From Streptomyces sp. NBC_01465 (GTDB lineage: Bacteria > Actinomycetota > Actinomycetes > Streptomycetales > Streptomycetaceae): 64,000 nt of DNA. A program made the position numbers and the translations under genes. The notes beneath the pieces are model-generated. The model did no database searches, was not told the DNA's origin, and saw nothing but the letters and a program-made list of their open reading frames with translations. The stretch spans positions 2,604,001 to 2,668,000 of the forward strand of contig NZ_CP109467.1 of NCBI RefSeq assembly GCF_036227325.1. Direction: 5' to 3'. Shown here piece by piece: positions 18,346 to 28,203 of this stretch; positions within the stretch are counted from its first letter, which is position 1, and every line of letters begins with the position of its first letter.

Positions 18346-18391
18346 GGGGTGCCTCCGTCGATGTGCGGTGCGTGCGGTGCGCGATGCATGG

Positions 18392-18421
18392 CTAACCTCT
18401 TAATTCGATTTTAGAGGTTAG
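18392..18421. promoter_or_regulatory. Palindromic operator between VOC operon and CGNR regulator
   Basis: Perfect 9-base arms CTAACCTCT (18392-18400) and AGAGGTTAG (18413-18421) are separated by 12 AT-rich bases. A further half-site-like GGTTAG lies near 18455. The AT-rich core probably overlaps a promoter, and the neighbouring CGNR protein is the obvious candidate binder. Confidence 0.65.
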
Positions 18422-18482
18422 TATCGGAGGGCGTCAACCAGTCACGTACCCTTGAGTGGTTAGCTCGGAAAGGGAGCCAGGA

Positions 18483-19028
18483 ATGCCAGCGACGACCGAC
18501 CCCCGCCCCCTCACCGGCGAGCCGGTCTCCCTCGACCTGCTCAACACCCGGTGGATGCACGAAGACGTACGGCAGGACCTGCTCACCGGCGTCGACGGAC
18601 TGCGCGTCTGGCTCGCGAGCGCGGGTCTCGACGGCCGTTTCGCCGCCGACGAGCCGACCCTGGAGCACCTCCTGAGCGCACGCGAGGCGCTGTCGGGTCT
18701 GGTCGAAAGCCCCGGCGAGGCCCGCGCCGCCGCCCGGCTGAACGCCGTACTCGACCACGGCCGTATCCGCGCCACGCTCACCGCCGAAGGGCCCGGCGAG
18801 CGGCCCGAGTTCGAGGACCCCTCCTGGGGTGCGGCCTGGACGGCCGCCCGCGACTATCTCGACCTCCTGCGCGCCGCCCCCGACCGGATCCGGTCCTGCG
18901 CGCACAAATCGTGCATTCTGTACTTCTACGACACCTCGCGGAACGGAACCCGCCGCTGGTGCTCAATGGCCGCCTGCGGCAACCGCGCCAAGGCCTCACG
19001 CCACTACGCGCGCACCCGAGACAACTGA
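18483..19028 (+). CDS. CGNR zinc-finger transcriptional regulator (ABATE-type)
   Basis: A 181-residue protein with the usual two-part layout. The N-terminal helical ABATE-like domain starts EPVSLDLLNTRW. The C-terminal CGNR zinc finger reads RSCAHKSCILYFYDTSRNG, RRWCSMAACGNRAKASRHY, with four Cys and the name-giving CGNR motif. These proteins are DNA-binding stress regulators in Actinobacteria. The ATG at 18483 has AAAGGGAG upstream. It is divergent from the VOC operon, sharing the 18392-18421 dyad, so it probably controls that operon and itself. Confidence 0.9.
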   Translation: MPATTDPRPLTGEPVSLDLLNTRWMHEDVRQDLLTGVDGLRVWLASAGLDGRFAADEPTLEHLLSAREALSGLVESPGEARAAARLNAVLDHGRIRATLTAEGPGERPEFEDPSWGAAWTAARDYLDLLRAAPDRIRSCAHKSCILYFYDTSRNGTRRWCSMAACGNRAKASRHYARTRDN

Positions 19029-19209
19029 CGTCAACCCGCGCCCCGTACGCACCAATTGCACCGCCATGCCCCCGATGACGCATGGCGGAAATACGCCATG
19101 GCTCCATCCCGCCAGGGTCAAGCCTCCCCAAAATCACGCCATATAAGTAAAGCTGAGCGGTCATCCGGCACCGTATTCCGGACCCTAATCGACACCTTCA
19201 GGGATGCTG

Positions 19210-22200
19210 ATGACCTCCGAATCCCCTCGCTCCATACCCGGGGCGAGACGCGCGGCCCGTATAGCGGCCGCAGCCGGTCTGGTGGCCGCACTGGCCGCCT
19301 CCGGCGCCGCCCCCGTGTTCGCCGCGAACACCGACGACCCGGCGCCCGTCGCGCCGAAGTCCTCGGCCGACAAGCTCGGTTCGTCCGACGCGAAACTGCT
19401 CGACGACGCCCAGGCGAAGGGCGAGAAGACCGTCACGGTCATGGTCGCCACCGCCCCCGGCGCCACCGAGCAGGTGAGCAAGCAGCTCGACGCCGTCGCG
19501 GGCGCGAGCGTCGGCAAGACCGACGACAAGCTCGGCTACGTACGGGCCACGATCCCCACCGCCAAGGCGGACGCGGCGATCAAGGCAGCGGAGAAGCTGT
19601 CGGCCGTCAAGGGCATCGACCTCAAGCACGAGATCGAGCTGGACGACCCGACGCCCGCCGCGGACACCGCCAAGGGCGCGAAGTCACAGGCCAGCTCCGA
19701 TGCGTACGCCGCTCCGGGGAAGGACACCCCCGCGAAGAACCCGTACAACCCGTCCTTCGAGACGGGTGCGGTCGACTTCGTGAAGCAGCACCCCAAGGCC
19801 GACGGCCGCGGAGTGACCATCGGCATCCTCGACTCGGGTGTGGACCTCGGACACCCGGCGCTGCAGAAGACCTCCACCGGCGAGCGCAAGATCGTCGACT
19901 GGGTGACCTCGACGGACCCGATCCTCGACGGTGACGGCAGCTGGCGCGCACAGGTCACCCCTGTGGCGGGCCCCGTCTTCACCGCGTCGAGCGCCACCTG
20001 GAAGGCGCCTGCGGGCTCCTACCAGTTCAGCCGCTTCTCCGAGGCGGTCACCGCGGGCGGCGACGAGGCGGGTGACGTCAACCGGGACGGTGACACCACC
20101 GACGTCTTCGGAATGCTGTACGACCCGGTGGCCGGCACGGTGCGCGTGGACACCGACCAGGACAACGACTTCACCAACAACGAGCCGATGAAGCCGTACA
20201 AGGACGGCTACCAGATCGGCTACTTCGGCAAGGACAACCCGGCGACCCAGGTCGTCGAGCGCATCCCGTTCGTCGTCGAGATCCGCAAGAGCGTCCCGAT
20301 GGACCCGTACGGCGGCGACTGGGTCGGCAAGAAGGCCGACTTCGTCAACATCGGCATCATCGCCTCCGAGCACGGCACGCACGTCGCGGGCATCACCGCC
20401 GCCAACGGCCTGTTCGGCGGCAAGATGAACGGCGCGGCGCCCGGAGCGAAGATCGTCTCCTCGCGCGCCTGCGTCTTCGGCCCGAGCTGCACGAACGTCG
20501 CGCTGACCGAGGGCATGATCGACCTCGTCGTCAACCGCCACGTCGACATCGTCAACATGTCGATCGGCGGCCTGCCGGCGCTCAACGACGGCAACAACGC
20601 GCGCGCCCTGCTCTACAAGCGCCTCATCGACACCTACGGCGTCCAGCTGGTCATCTCGGCCGGCAACGAGGGCCCGGGCGTCAACACCATCGGCGACCCC
20701 GGTCTCGCGGACCACGTCATCTCCGTCGGCGCCACCATCTCCAAGGAGACCTGGGCGTCCAACTACGGCTCGGGTGTCTCCAAGTCGTACGACATGATGC
20801 CGTTCTCCTCCCGCGGCCCGCGCGAGGACGGCGGCTTCACGCCGACGCTCTCCGCTCCGGGTGCGGCGATCAACACGACGCAGACCTGGCTGCCCGGTTC
20901 GCCGGTCAAGGAGTCGGGTTACTCCCTGCCGGCCGGCTACTCGATGCTCCAGGGCACCTCGATGGCCTCCCCGCAGGCGACCGGCGCGACCGCGCTGCTC
21001 ATCTCGGCCGCCAAGCAGGCGCACATCGAGCTGGCGCCCGCCGACCTGCGCACCGCGCTGACGTCGACGGCCAAGCACATCAAGGGTGTTCAGGCGTACG
21101 CCGAGGGCGCGGGCCTGATCAACATCCTCGGCGCCTGGGACGCGATCAAGGACGGCGCGACCGCCCACGAGTACACGGTGCAGGCCCCGGTCTCCTCCGC
21201 GATCTCCTACGCGCTCGCGACCCCGAACGTCGGCACCGGCATCTACGACCGCGAGAGCGGTCTGAAGGCCGGCCAGAAGAAGACGTACGACGTCACGATC
21301 ACCCGCACCACCGGTCCCGACCGCGCGGTGAAGCACAAGCTGTCGCTGAAGAACAACGACGGCACCTGGCGCATCCTGGGTGACGACGAGGTCGCGCTGC
21401 CGCTCGGCACGCCGGTCACCGTCAAGGTCCAGGCGCGTCCGGACTCCGCCGGTGTGCACAGCGCCATCCTCGAGGTGAACGACAAGCGCACCGAGGGCGT
21501 GGACCAGCAGATCATGGTCACCGCCATCGTCTCGACGCCGCTCGCCTCGCCGTCGTACACCTTCAAGAACTCGAGCTCGGTGCAGCGCAACAGCACCAAG
21601 TCGTACTTCGTCACCGTCCCGGCGGGCGCGAAGACCCTTGAGGTCGGCATGAGCGCGCTGCGCTCGGGCAGCCAGACCCGCTTCATCTCGATCCACCCGT
21701 ACGGTGTGGCCGTCGACGACAGCGGCACGCCGAACTGCTACCCGAACTACGACAACCCGGCCAACACCTGCCGTCCGGACCTGCGTTCCTACGCGGACCC
21801 GACGCCGGGCGTCTGGGAGATCGAGGTCGAGGCGCGCCGCACCTCGCCGTACCTCGACAACCCGTACAAGCTGGATGTCGCGCTCCTGGGCGCCACCTTC
21901 GACCCGGCGGTCAAGGTGATCCCCGAGGCGAAGATCGGCACCCCGGCAGCGGTGGACTGGAAGGTCACCAACGGCTTCGCCGCGATCACCGGCGGCAAGC
22001 TGAAGGGCGGCTCGCTCGGCTCCGCGAAGGTCGCCAAGCCGACCATCGCCAACGGTGAGACCCAGACCACCACGGTCACCATCGGTGAGGGCGTCGAGCG
22101 TCTGGACGTCGCCATCGGCGGTGTCTCGGACAACGCGGCCGACCTGGACCTCACGGTCTACAAGGGCGCCACGCAGGTCGCGCAGTCCGCGGACGGCGAC

Positions 22201-22518
22201 TCGGAGGAGGCGGTCAGCATCCTCAAGCCCGCCGCCGGTACGTACACCATCGAGGTCGCGGGTTACTCGGTCCCGTCCGGGTCGACGACCTACAACTACC
22301 GCGATGTGTACTACGCCCCGGCGCTCGGCACGGTCTCGGTCGACGAGTCGAAGGCCATCTCCCTGGCCAACGGCGCATCGGCCCAGGTCAGCGCCACTGT
22401 CACGGCAGCCGCTGCGGCCCCCGAGGGCCGTGAGTTCTTCGGCGAGGTACAGCTGCTGAACGGCCGCGGCACCGTCGCGGGCAGCGGCAGCGTCCAGATC
22501 GAGAAGGTCACGCCGTAA
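19210..22518 (+). CDS. Large secreted subtilisin-family (S8) serine protease
   Basis: A 1102-residue exported protease. A signal peptide (basic GARRAARIAA, hydrophobic to about residue 38) is followed by a pro-region similar to an I9 inhibitor. The S8 domain has Asp208 (GILDSGVDLGHP), His388 (SEHGTHVAGI), Asn486 (SAGNEG) and Ser584 (GTSMASPQ). An insertion of some 150 residues separates Asp and His, rich in acidic residues such as DVNRDGDTTDV that could bind calcium. About 450 residues of beta-sandwich-like sequence follow. ATG 19210 has AGGG six bases upstream, better spaced than the ATG at 19204. A strong terminator follows. Confidence 0.93.
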   Translation: MTSESPRSIPGARRAARIAAAAGLVAALAASGAAPVFAANTDDPAPVAPKSSADKLGSSDAKLLDDAQAKGEKTVTVMVATAPGATEQVSKQLDAVAGASVGKTDDKLGYVRATIPTAKADAAIKAAEKLSAVKGIDLKHEIELDDPTPAADTAKGAKSQASSDAYAAPGKDTPAKNPYNPSFETGAVDFVKQHPKADGRGVTIGILDSGVDLGHPALQKTSTGERKIVDWVTSTDPILDGDGSWRAQVTPVAGPVFTASSATWKAPAGSYQFSRFSEAVTAGGDEAGDVNRDGDTTDVFGMLYDPVAGTVRVDTDQDNDFTNNEPMKPYKDGYQIGYFGKDNPATQVVERIPFVVEIRKSVPMDPYGGDWVGKKADFVNIGIIASEHGTHVAGITAANGLFGGKMNGAAPGAKIVSSRACVFGPSCTNVALTEGMIDLVVNRHVDIVNMSIGGLPALNDGNNARALLYKRLIDTYGVQLVISAGNEGPGVNTIGDPGLADHVISVGATISKETWASNYGSGVSKSYDMMPFSSRGPREDGGFTPTLSAPGAAINTTQTWLPGSPVKESGYSLPAGYSMLQGTSMASPQATGATALLISAAKQAHIELAPADLRTALTSTAKHIKGVQAYAEGAGLINILGAWDAIKDGATAHEYTVQAPVSSAISYALATPNVGTGIYDRESGLKAGQKKTYDVTITRTTGPDRAVKHKLSLKNNDGTWRILGDDEVALPLGTPVTVKVQARPDSAGVHSAILEVNDKRTEGVDQQIMVTAIVSTPLASPSYTFKNSSSVQRNSTKSYFVTVPAGAKTLEVGMSALRSGSQTRFISIHPYGVAVDDSGTPNCYPNYDNPANTCRPDLRSYADPTPGVWEIEVEARRTSPYLDNPYKLDVALLGATFDPAVKVIPEAKIGTPAAVDWKVTNGFAAITGGKLKGGSLGSAKVAKPTIANGETQTTTVTIGEGVERLDVAIGGVSDNAADLDLTVYKGATQVAQSADGDSEEAVSILKPAAGTYTIEVAGYSVPSGSTTYNYRDVYYAPALGTVSVDESKAISLANGASAQVSATVTAAAAAPEGREFFGEVQLLNGRGTVAGSGSVQIEKVTP

Positions 22519-22534
22519 CGGCAGGACTCTCTGA

Positions 22535-23719
<1,185 letters not shown>

Positions 23720-23732
23720 CCTTTCCTGGCTC

Positions 23733-23788
23733 GTACGCACTGGGCCCCGCCCGACCCTCTCCGGGGTCGGGCGGGGCCCAGTGCGTAC
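23733..23788. terminator. Very long perfect hairpin between asd and pepN copy 2
   Basis: 25-base arms (23733-23757 and 23764-23788) pair without a mismatch around the six-base loop 23758-23763. It sits between the stop codons of two convergent genes and should stop transcription from both sides. Confidence 0.9.
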
Positions 23789-23799
23789 TGCTGTCCCCG

Positions 23800-26364
23800 C
23801 TACGCGGCCGCGTCGGCCGCCTGCGCCTTCAGGGCCCGCTCGACGCCCGAGCGCGACTCCGAGATCAGGCGGCGCAGCGCGGCGTTCGGCTCCGCCGAAG
23901 CCAGCCAGGCGTCCGTCGCGTCCAGCGTCGCCTGCGAGACCTGCAGCGACGGGTAGAGCCCGATGGCCACCTGCTGCGCCATCTCGTGGCTGCGCGAGTC
24001 CCACACACCCTTGACCGCGGCGAAGTACTTCTCCGTGTACGGGGCGAGCAGCTCGCGCTGGTCGGTCTGTACGAAGCCGCCGATCACGGCCTCCTGCAGC
24101 GAGTTGGGCAGGGTGTCCGACTCCACGACCGAGGCCCAGGCCTCCGCCTTCGCCGCCTCGACGGGCCGCGCGGCACGCGCGGAGGCGGCGTGGCGCTCGC
24201 CCGCGGACGTCTTGTCCAGTGCGAGCTCGGCCTCGATCTCCTCCACGTCGAACCGGCCTACGGCGGCGAGCCGCTGCACGAACGCCCAGCGGAGCTCGGT
24301 GTCGACGGCGAGACCCTCGATGGAGTCCGTGCCCTCCAACAGGCCCTGCAGCAGGTCCAGTTGGATGGGCGTGCGGGCCGTGGCCGCGAAGGCCCTGGCC
24401 CAGGCCAGCTGGTGGTCACTGGCCGGCTCGGCGCCCCGCAGGTGCGCCAGCGTGGCGTCCGTCCACTGCGTCAGACCGGCCTCGCGCCACTCCGGGGCGG
24501 CGTACAGGTCGAGGGCCAGCTTCACCTGGCGGTGCAGCGACTGCACCACACCGATGTCCGTCTCCTTGCCGATGCCCGAGAGCACCAGGGCCAGGTAGTC
24601 ACGGGTGGCGAGCTCGCCGTCGCGCGTCATGTCCCAGGCGGACGCCCAGCTCAGTGCGCGCGGCAGCGACTCCGTGAAGTCGCCGAGGTGCGCGGTGACG
24701 ACCCGCAGGGACTCCTCGTCGAGGCGGACCTTGGCGTAGCTGAGGTCGTCGTCGTTGAGCAGGACGACGTCGGGGCGGACCGTCCCGGCGGGGAAGGGCA
24801 CCTCGGTGCGCTCGCCGTCGACGTCCAGCTCGATGCGGCTGGTCCGGACGAGCTTGCCGTCCTGGAGGTCGTAGCAGCCGATGGCGATGCGGTGCGGGCG
24901 CAGCGTGGGCTCGCCCTTCGCTCCGGCGGGCAGCGCGGGCGCCTCCTGCTTGACGAAGAAGGAGGTGACGACGCCGTCCGCGTCGACCTCGATCTCGGGC
25001 CGCAGGATGTTGATGCCCGCGGTCTCGAGCCATGCCTTCGACCAGGTCTTCAGGTCACGGCCGGAGGTCTTCTCCAGGGCGCCGAGCAGATCGCTGAGCC
25101 GTGTGTTCCCGAAGGCGTGGGCCTTGAAGTAGGCCTGGACGCCCGCGAAGAACTCGTCCATTCCGACGTACGCGACGAGCTGCTTGAGGACGCTCGCGCC
25201 CTTGGCGTAGGTGATGCCGTCGAAGTTGACGAGGACGTCGTCCAGGTCACGGATGTCGGCCATGATCGGGTGCGTGGACGGCAGCTGGTCCTGCCGGTAG
25301 GCCCAGGTCTTCATGGAGTTGGCGAACGTCGTCCACGAGTGCGGCCACTTGGAGCCCTCGGCGTACGCCTGGCAGGCGATGGAGGTGTACGTGGCGAACG
25401 ACTCGTTCAGCCACAGGTCGTTCCACCACTCCATGGTGACGAGGTCGCCGAACCACATGTGCGCGAGCTCGTGCAGGATCGTCTCGGCCCGCGTCTCGTA
25501 CGCCGCGTCCGTCACCTTCGAGCGGAAGACGTACTGGTCGCGGATGGTCACCGCGCCCGCGTTCTCCATGGCGCCGGCGTTGAACTCCGGCACGAAGAGC
25601 TGGTCGTACTTGGCGAAGGGGTAGGCGTAGTCGAACTTCTCCTGGAACCAGTCGAAGCCCTGCCGGGTGACGTCGAAGATCGCGTCCGAGTCGAGGAACT
25701 CGGCCAGCGAGGGACGGCAGTAGATGCCGAGGGGAACGGACTGGCCGTCCTTCTCGTAGCTGCTGTGCACCGAGTGGTACGGGCCGACGATCAGGGCCGT
25801 GATGTACGAGGAGATCCGCGGCGTCGGCTCGAAGGCCCACACGTGGTCCTTGGGCTCGGGCGTCGGCGAGTTGGAGATCACGGTCCAGCCCTCGGGGGCC
25901 TTGACCGTGAACTGGAAGGTCGCCTTCAGGTCCGGCTGCTCGAAGGAGGCGAAGACGCGGCGCGCGTCCGGGACCTCGAACTGCGTGTAGAGGTAGGCCT
26001 GTTCGTCGACGGGGTCGACGAAGCGGTGCAGACCCTCGCCCGTGTTGGTGTACGCGCAGTCCGCGACGACCCGGAGCTCGTTGGGACCGGAGATCAGTCC
26101 GGCCAGCGCGATGCGCGAGTCCTGGAAGACGGCCGCGGCGTCCAGCGCGTCACCGTTCAGCACGACCTCGTGCACGGTGGGCGCGACGAGGTCGATGAAG
26201 GTCTCGGCCCCGGCCTCCGCGCTCTGGAAGCGCACGGTGGTCACGGACCGGTAGGTGCCGCCCTCCTGTGCGCCGCTCAGATCGAGGTCGATCTCGTACG
26301 AGTCGACGGTGAGCAGGCGCGCCCGCTGCTGCGCCTCGTCGCGGGTCAGATTCGTGCCAGGCAC
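23800..26364 (-). CDS. pepN: Aminopeptidase N, M1 family, copy 2
   Basis: An 854-residue zinc aminopeptidase, paralogous to the gene at 10718. It has GAMENAG for substrate N-terminus recognition, and zinc ligands His298, His302 and Glu321 (HELAHMWFGD, then LNESFAT). The C-terminal helical domain is complete. I choose the GTG at 26362-26364, giving MPGTNLTRDEAQQRA. It has GGAGAT eight bases upstream and aligns with copy 1, while the ATG at 26400 adds 12 unmatched residues and lacks a ribosome site. Two cytoplasmic PepN enzymes within 13 kb may differ in specificity. Confidence 0.95.
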   Translation of the reverse strand: MPGTNLTRDEAQQRARLLTVDSYEIDLDLSGAQEGGTYRSVTTVRFQSAEAGAETFIDLVAPTVHEVVLNGDALDAAAVFQDSRIALAGLISGPNELRVVADCAYTNTGEGLHRFVDPVDEQAYLYTQFEVPDARRVFASFEQPDLKATFQFTVKAPEGWTVISNSPTPEPKDHVWAFEPTPRISSYITALIVGPYHSVHSSYEKDGQSVPLGIYCRPSLAEFLDSDAIFDVTRQGFDWFQEKFDYAYPFAKYDQLFVPEFNAGAMENAGAVTIRDQYVFRSKVTDAAYETRAETILHELAHMWFGDLVTMEWWNDLWLNESFATYTSIACQAYAEGSKWPHSWTTFANSMKTWAYRQDQLPSTHPIMADIRDLDDVLVNFDGITYAKGASVLKQLVAYVGMDEFFAGVQAYFKAHAFGNTRLSDLLGALEKTSGRDLKTWSKAWLETAGINILRPEIEVDADGVVTSFFVKQEAPALPAGAKGEPTLRPHRIAIGCYDLQDGKLVRTSRIELDVDGERTEVPFPAGTVRPDVVLLNDDDLSYAKVRLDEESLRVVTAHLGDFTESLPRALSWASAWDMTRDGELATRDYLALVLSGIGKETDIGVVQSLHRQVKLALDLYAAPEWREAGLTQWTDATLAHLRGAEPASDHQLAWARAFAATARTPIQLDLLQGLLEGTDSIEGLAVDTELRWAFVQRLAAVGRFDVEEIEAELALDKTSAGERHAASARAARPVEAAKAEAWASVVESDTLPNSLQEAVIGGFVQTDQRELLAPYTEKYFAAVKGVWDSRSHEMAQQVAIGLYPSLQVSQATLDATDAWLASAEPNAALRRLISESRSGVERALKAQAADAAA

Positions 26365-26450
26365 CTGGGCATCTCCTCGGTATGTGACGTTTCCGGCCAT
26401 CCTTCCACGCCCCGAGGGTGTGGGTCAGTCCGTATTTCCCAGGGCTGAAC

Positions 26451-26969
26451 TCAAGGGGATCCGAGCTGTTCGGCAGCCCACCGGGCCCACTCCTCCTGGG
26501 CGGCGCTGATCCGCAGCCCGTACTCCAGCGCGAGGCGCCCGTGGACCGAGATCGGGTCGTCGCCCCAGTCGATCGACGCCTCCAGCTCCTTCAGCCCGTT
26601 GCGCTGCCGCTCGGCGCGGGCGGCCTCGGTGGCGAGGTAGGTCCTGGCCTCCAGCGGCGTGAGGACGCCGAGGAAGAAGACCCGCAGCAGCAGGTCGCTC
26701 CGTCTGACCCGGGTGGGCTCGACCTCGGTGAGCCAGTGGCGCAGCTCGGTGAGGCCCGGCTCGGTCAAGGCGTACTCCTTGCGCCCGCGAGGGCCTTCCG
26801 AGGCGACCTCGATGAGACCGGCGTCGGTGAGCTTCCCCAGCTCCCCGTACACCTGGCTCTGGGTCGCGGGCCAGGCGTTGGCCAGCGAGGACTCGAACAG
26901 CTTCATCAAGTCGTAGCCGCTGGCCGGCTTTTCGGCGAGCAGCCCGAGAACAGCGTGGCGAAGACTCAT
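26451..26969 (-). CDS. PadR-family transcriptional regulator
   Basis: A 172-residue repressor-like protein. The N-terminal winged helix is typical PadR: MSLRHAVLGLLAEKPASGYD, then PATQSQVYGELGKLTDAGLI and GRKEYALTEPGL. The C-terminal helical part (PF10400-like) starts near LLLRVFFLGVL and mediates dimers. The start ATG 26967-26969 is the family start. It is divergent from the membrane protein gene at 27072. Two TTGACA-type dyads lie in between, so it probably represses both genes until an inducer binds. Confidence 0.92.
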   Translation of the reverse strand: MSLRHAVLGLLAEKPASGYDLMKLFESSLANAWPATQSQVYGELGKLTDAGLIEVASEGPRGRKEYALTEPGLTELRHWLTEVEPTRVRRSDLLLRVFFLGVLTPLEARTYLATEAARAERQRNGLKELEASIDWGDDPISVHGRLALEYGLRISAAQEEWARWAAEQLGSP

Positions 26970-26992
26970 GGACTCCACTTTACCTTCCACTC

Positions 26993-27033
26993 TTGACACG
27001 TCAATGCAGGACCTTCTACTTTTGACATGTCGA
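26993..27033. promoter_or_regulatory. Two tandem PadR-type operator dyads
   Basis: TTGACACGTCAA (26993-27004) and TTGACATGTCGA (27022-27033) are imperfect copies of TTGAC-N2-GTCAA. Their centres are 29 bases apart, close to three helical turns, so dimers would bind the same face. They lie upstream of both divergent genes. Confidence 0.7.
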
Positions 27034-27071
27034 AGTTGGAACGCAAGGCCGGACCGAACTAGGAGCTCCTC

Positions 27072-27623
27072 ATGAACTACCTGCGCGGCTTTCTCCCGTG
27101 GATCGCGTTCGCCGTCGTTTCCTCCGCGGGCTGGCAGTGGGGAGCAGTGACGGGTCTGGCGCTGGGCGCCTGGCTGCTGGTCAAGGACCGCCAGGCCGGC
27201 GAGGCCGCCGGAGCGAAGATCCTGGAGATCAGCACCGTCGCCTACTTCGCGGTCCTCACCGTCTTCGCCTTCGCCCGCCCCGACAGCGGTCTGCAGGACT
27301 ACAGCGGCACGCTCTCCTTCGGCTGGCTGGCCGTGACCGCCTGGGCCACGCTGGCCGTGGGCCGCCCCTTCACCACCGGCATAGCCCGCAAGCAGGCGCC
27401 GGAGGCGGTCTGGCACACGCCGCTCTTCCGCCGCATCAATGTGGTGATCACCGCCTTCTGGGCGGCCTCCTTCACCGTGACCGCCGCCGTACTGGTCGCC
27501 GTGTACGCCAATGACCTCGGCAGCGGAGTCTCCACCGCCGTCCAGGTCGCCGGCTTCGCGGTCGCCGCGGTCTTCACCGCCCGCTACCCGGAGCGCGCCC
27601 GGGCCCGCGTCACCCAGGCCTGA
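27072..27623 (+). CDS. Small polytopic membrane protein, probable PadR target
   Basis: A 183-residue inner-membrane protein with five or six hydrophobic segments (for example WIAFAVVSSAGWQWGAVTGL and VNVVITAFWAASFTVTAAV-like regions). I do not recognise the family with certainty; it is not an MFS or ABC protein. The ATG at 27072 follows AGGAGCTCCTC. It sits divergently next to the PadR gene with tandem operators between them, so it may be a PadR-controlled membrane stress protein. No substrate can be inferred. Confidence 0.75.
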   Translation: MNYLRGFLPWIAFAVVSSAGWQWGAVTGLALGAWLLVKDRQAGEAAGAKILEISTVAYFAVLTVFAFARPDSGLQDYSGTLSFGWLAVTAWATLAVGRPFTTGIARKQAPEAVWHTPLFRRINVVITAFWAASFTVTAAVLVAVYANDLGSGVSTAVQVAGFAVAAVFTARYPERARARVTQA

Positions 27624-27702
27624 GCACCAGTCCGGAGAGTCCGCCCAGCGCAACGTCCGAATACCGCCGGAAACGGCCCGCGGCCGGAAGGAGTCTGGAG
27701 TC

Positions 27703-28203
27703 ATGACGAACTACACCGCACTCGCGATCCCCCCGGCAGCCCTCAAGGAGCTCCGCTCCACCGACGACGCGGGCCGCGCCTGCGCCCCGTACACCGCCAC
27801 CGAAGCCGGCTCCCCGCTCCGCTGCTGCCTGCGCCCCGTCCACGAGGGCGAGGAGATCGCCCTCGTCTCGTACGCACCGCTGCGCCGCTGGGCAGCAGAG
27901 ACCTGGGCCAAGCCGGGCGCGTACGACGAGCAGGGCCCGGTCTTCATCCACGCCGAGGAGTGCGAGGGCCCGGCCGAGGCCCCCGAGGAGTACCCCTTCA
28001 GCCGCCCCGGCGCCCTGCGCACGCTCCGCCGCTACAACGCCGAGGGCCACATAGTCGGCGGCCGCCTCCTGGAGATACCGGAGACAGCCGCCGAGGGGTT
28101 CGACACGGCCCTCGCGGAAGCGTTCGCCGAGCCGGAGGTCGCGCTGGTGCACATCAGGGCCGTGGAGTACGGCTGCTTCCAGTTCGAGGTCCGCAGGCCG
28201 TAA
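27703..28203 (+). CDS. DUF1203 domain protein
   Basis: A 166-residue cytoplasmic protein matching the DUF1203 family: CRPCLRPV-type segment (LRCCLRPVHEGEEIALVSYA), GPVFIHAEECEG and ALVHIRAVEYGCFQFEVRRP at the end. The function is unknown. The ATG at 27703 follows GGAAGGAGTCTGGAG. The last 50 bases overlap the 3' end of the convergent M14 peptidase gene, but codon use supports both frames. It is not obviously part of the peptide cassette. Confidence 0.85.
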   Translation: MTNYTALAIPPAALKELRSTDDAGRACAPYTATEAGSPLRCCLRPVHEGEEIALVSYAPLRRWAAETWAKPGAYDEQGPVFIHAEECEGPAEAPEEYPFSRPGALRTLRRYNAEGHIVGGRLLEIPETAAEGFDTALAEAFAEPEVALVHIRAVEYGCFQFEVRRP

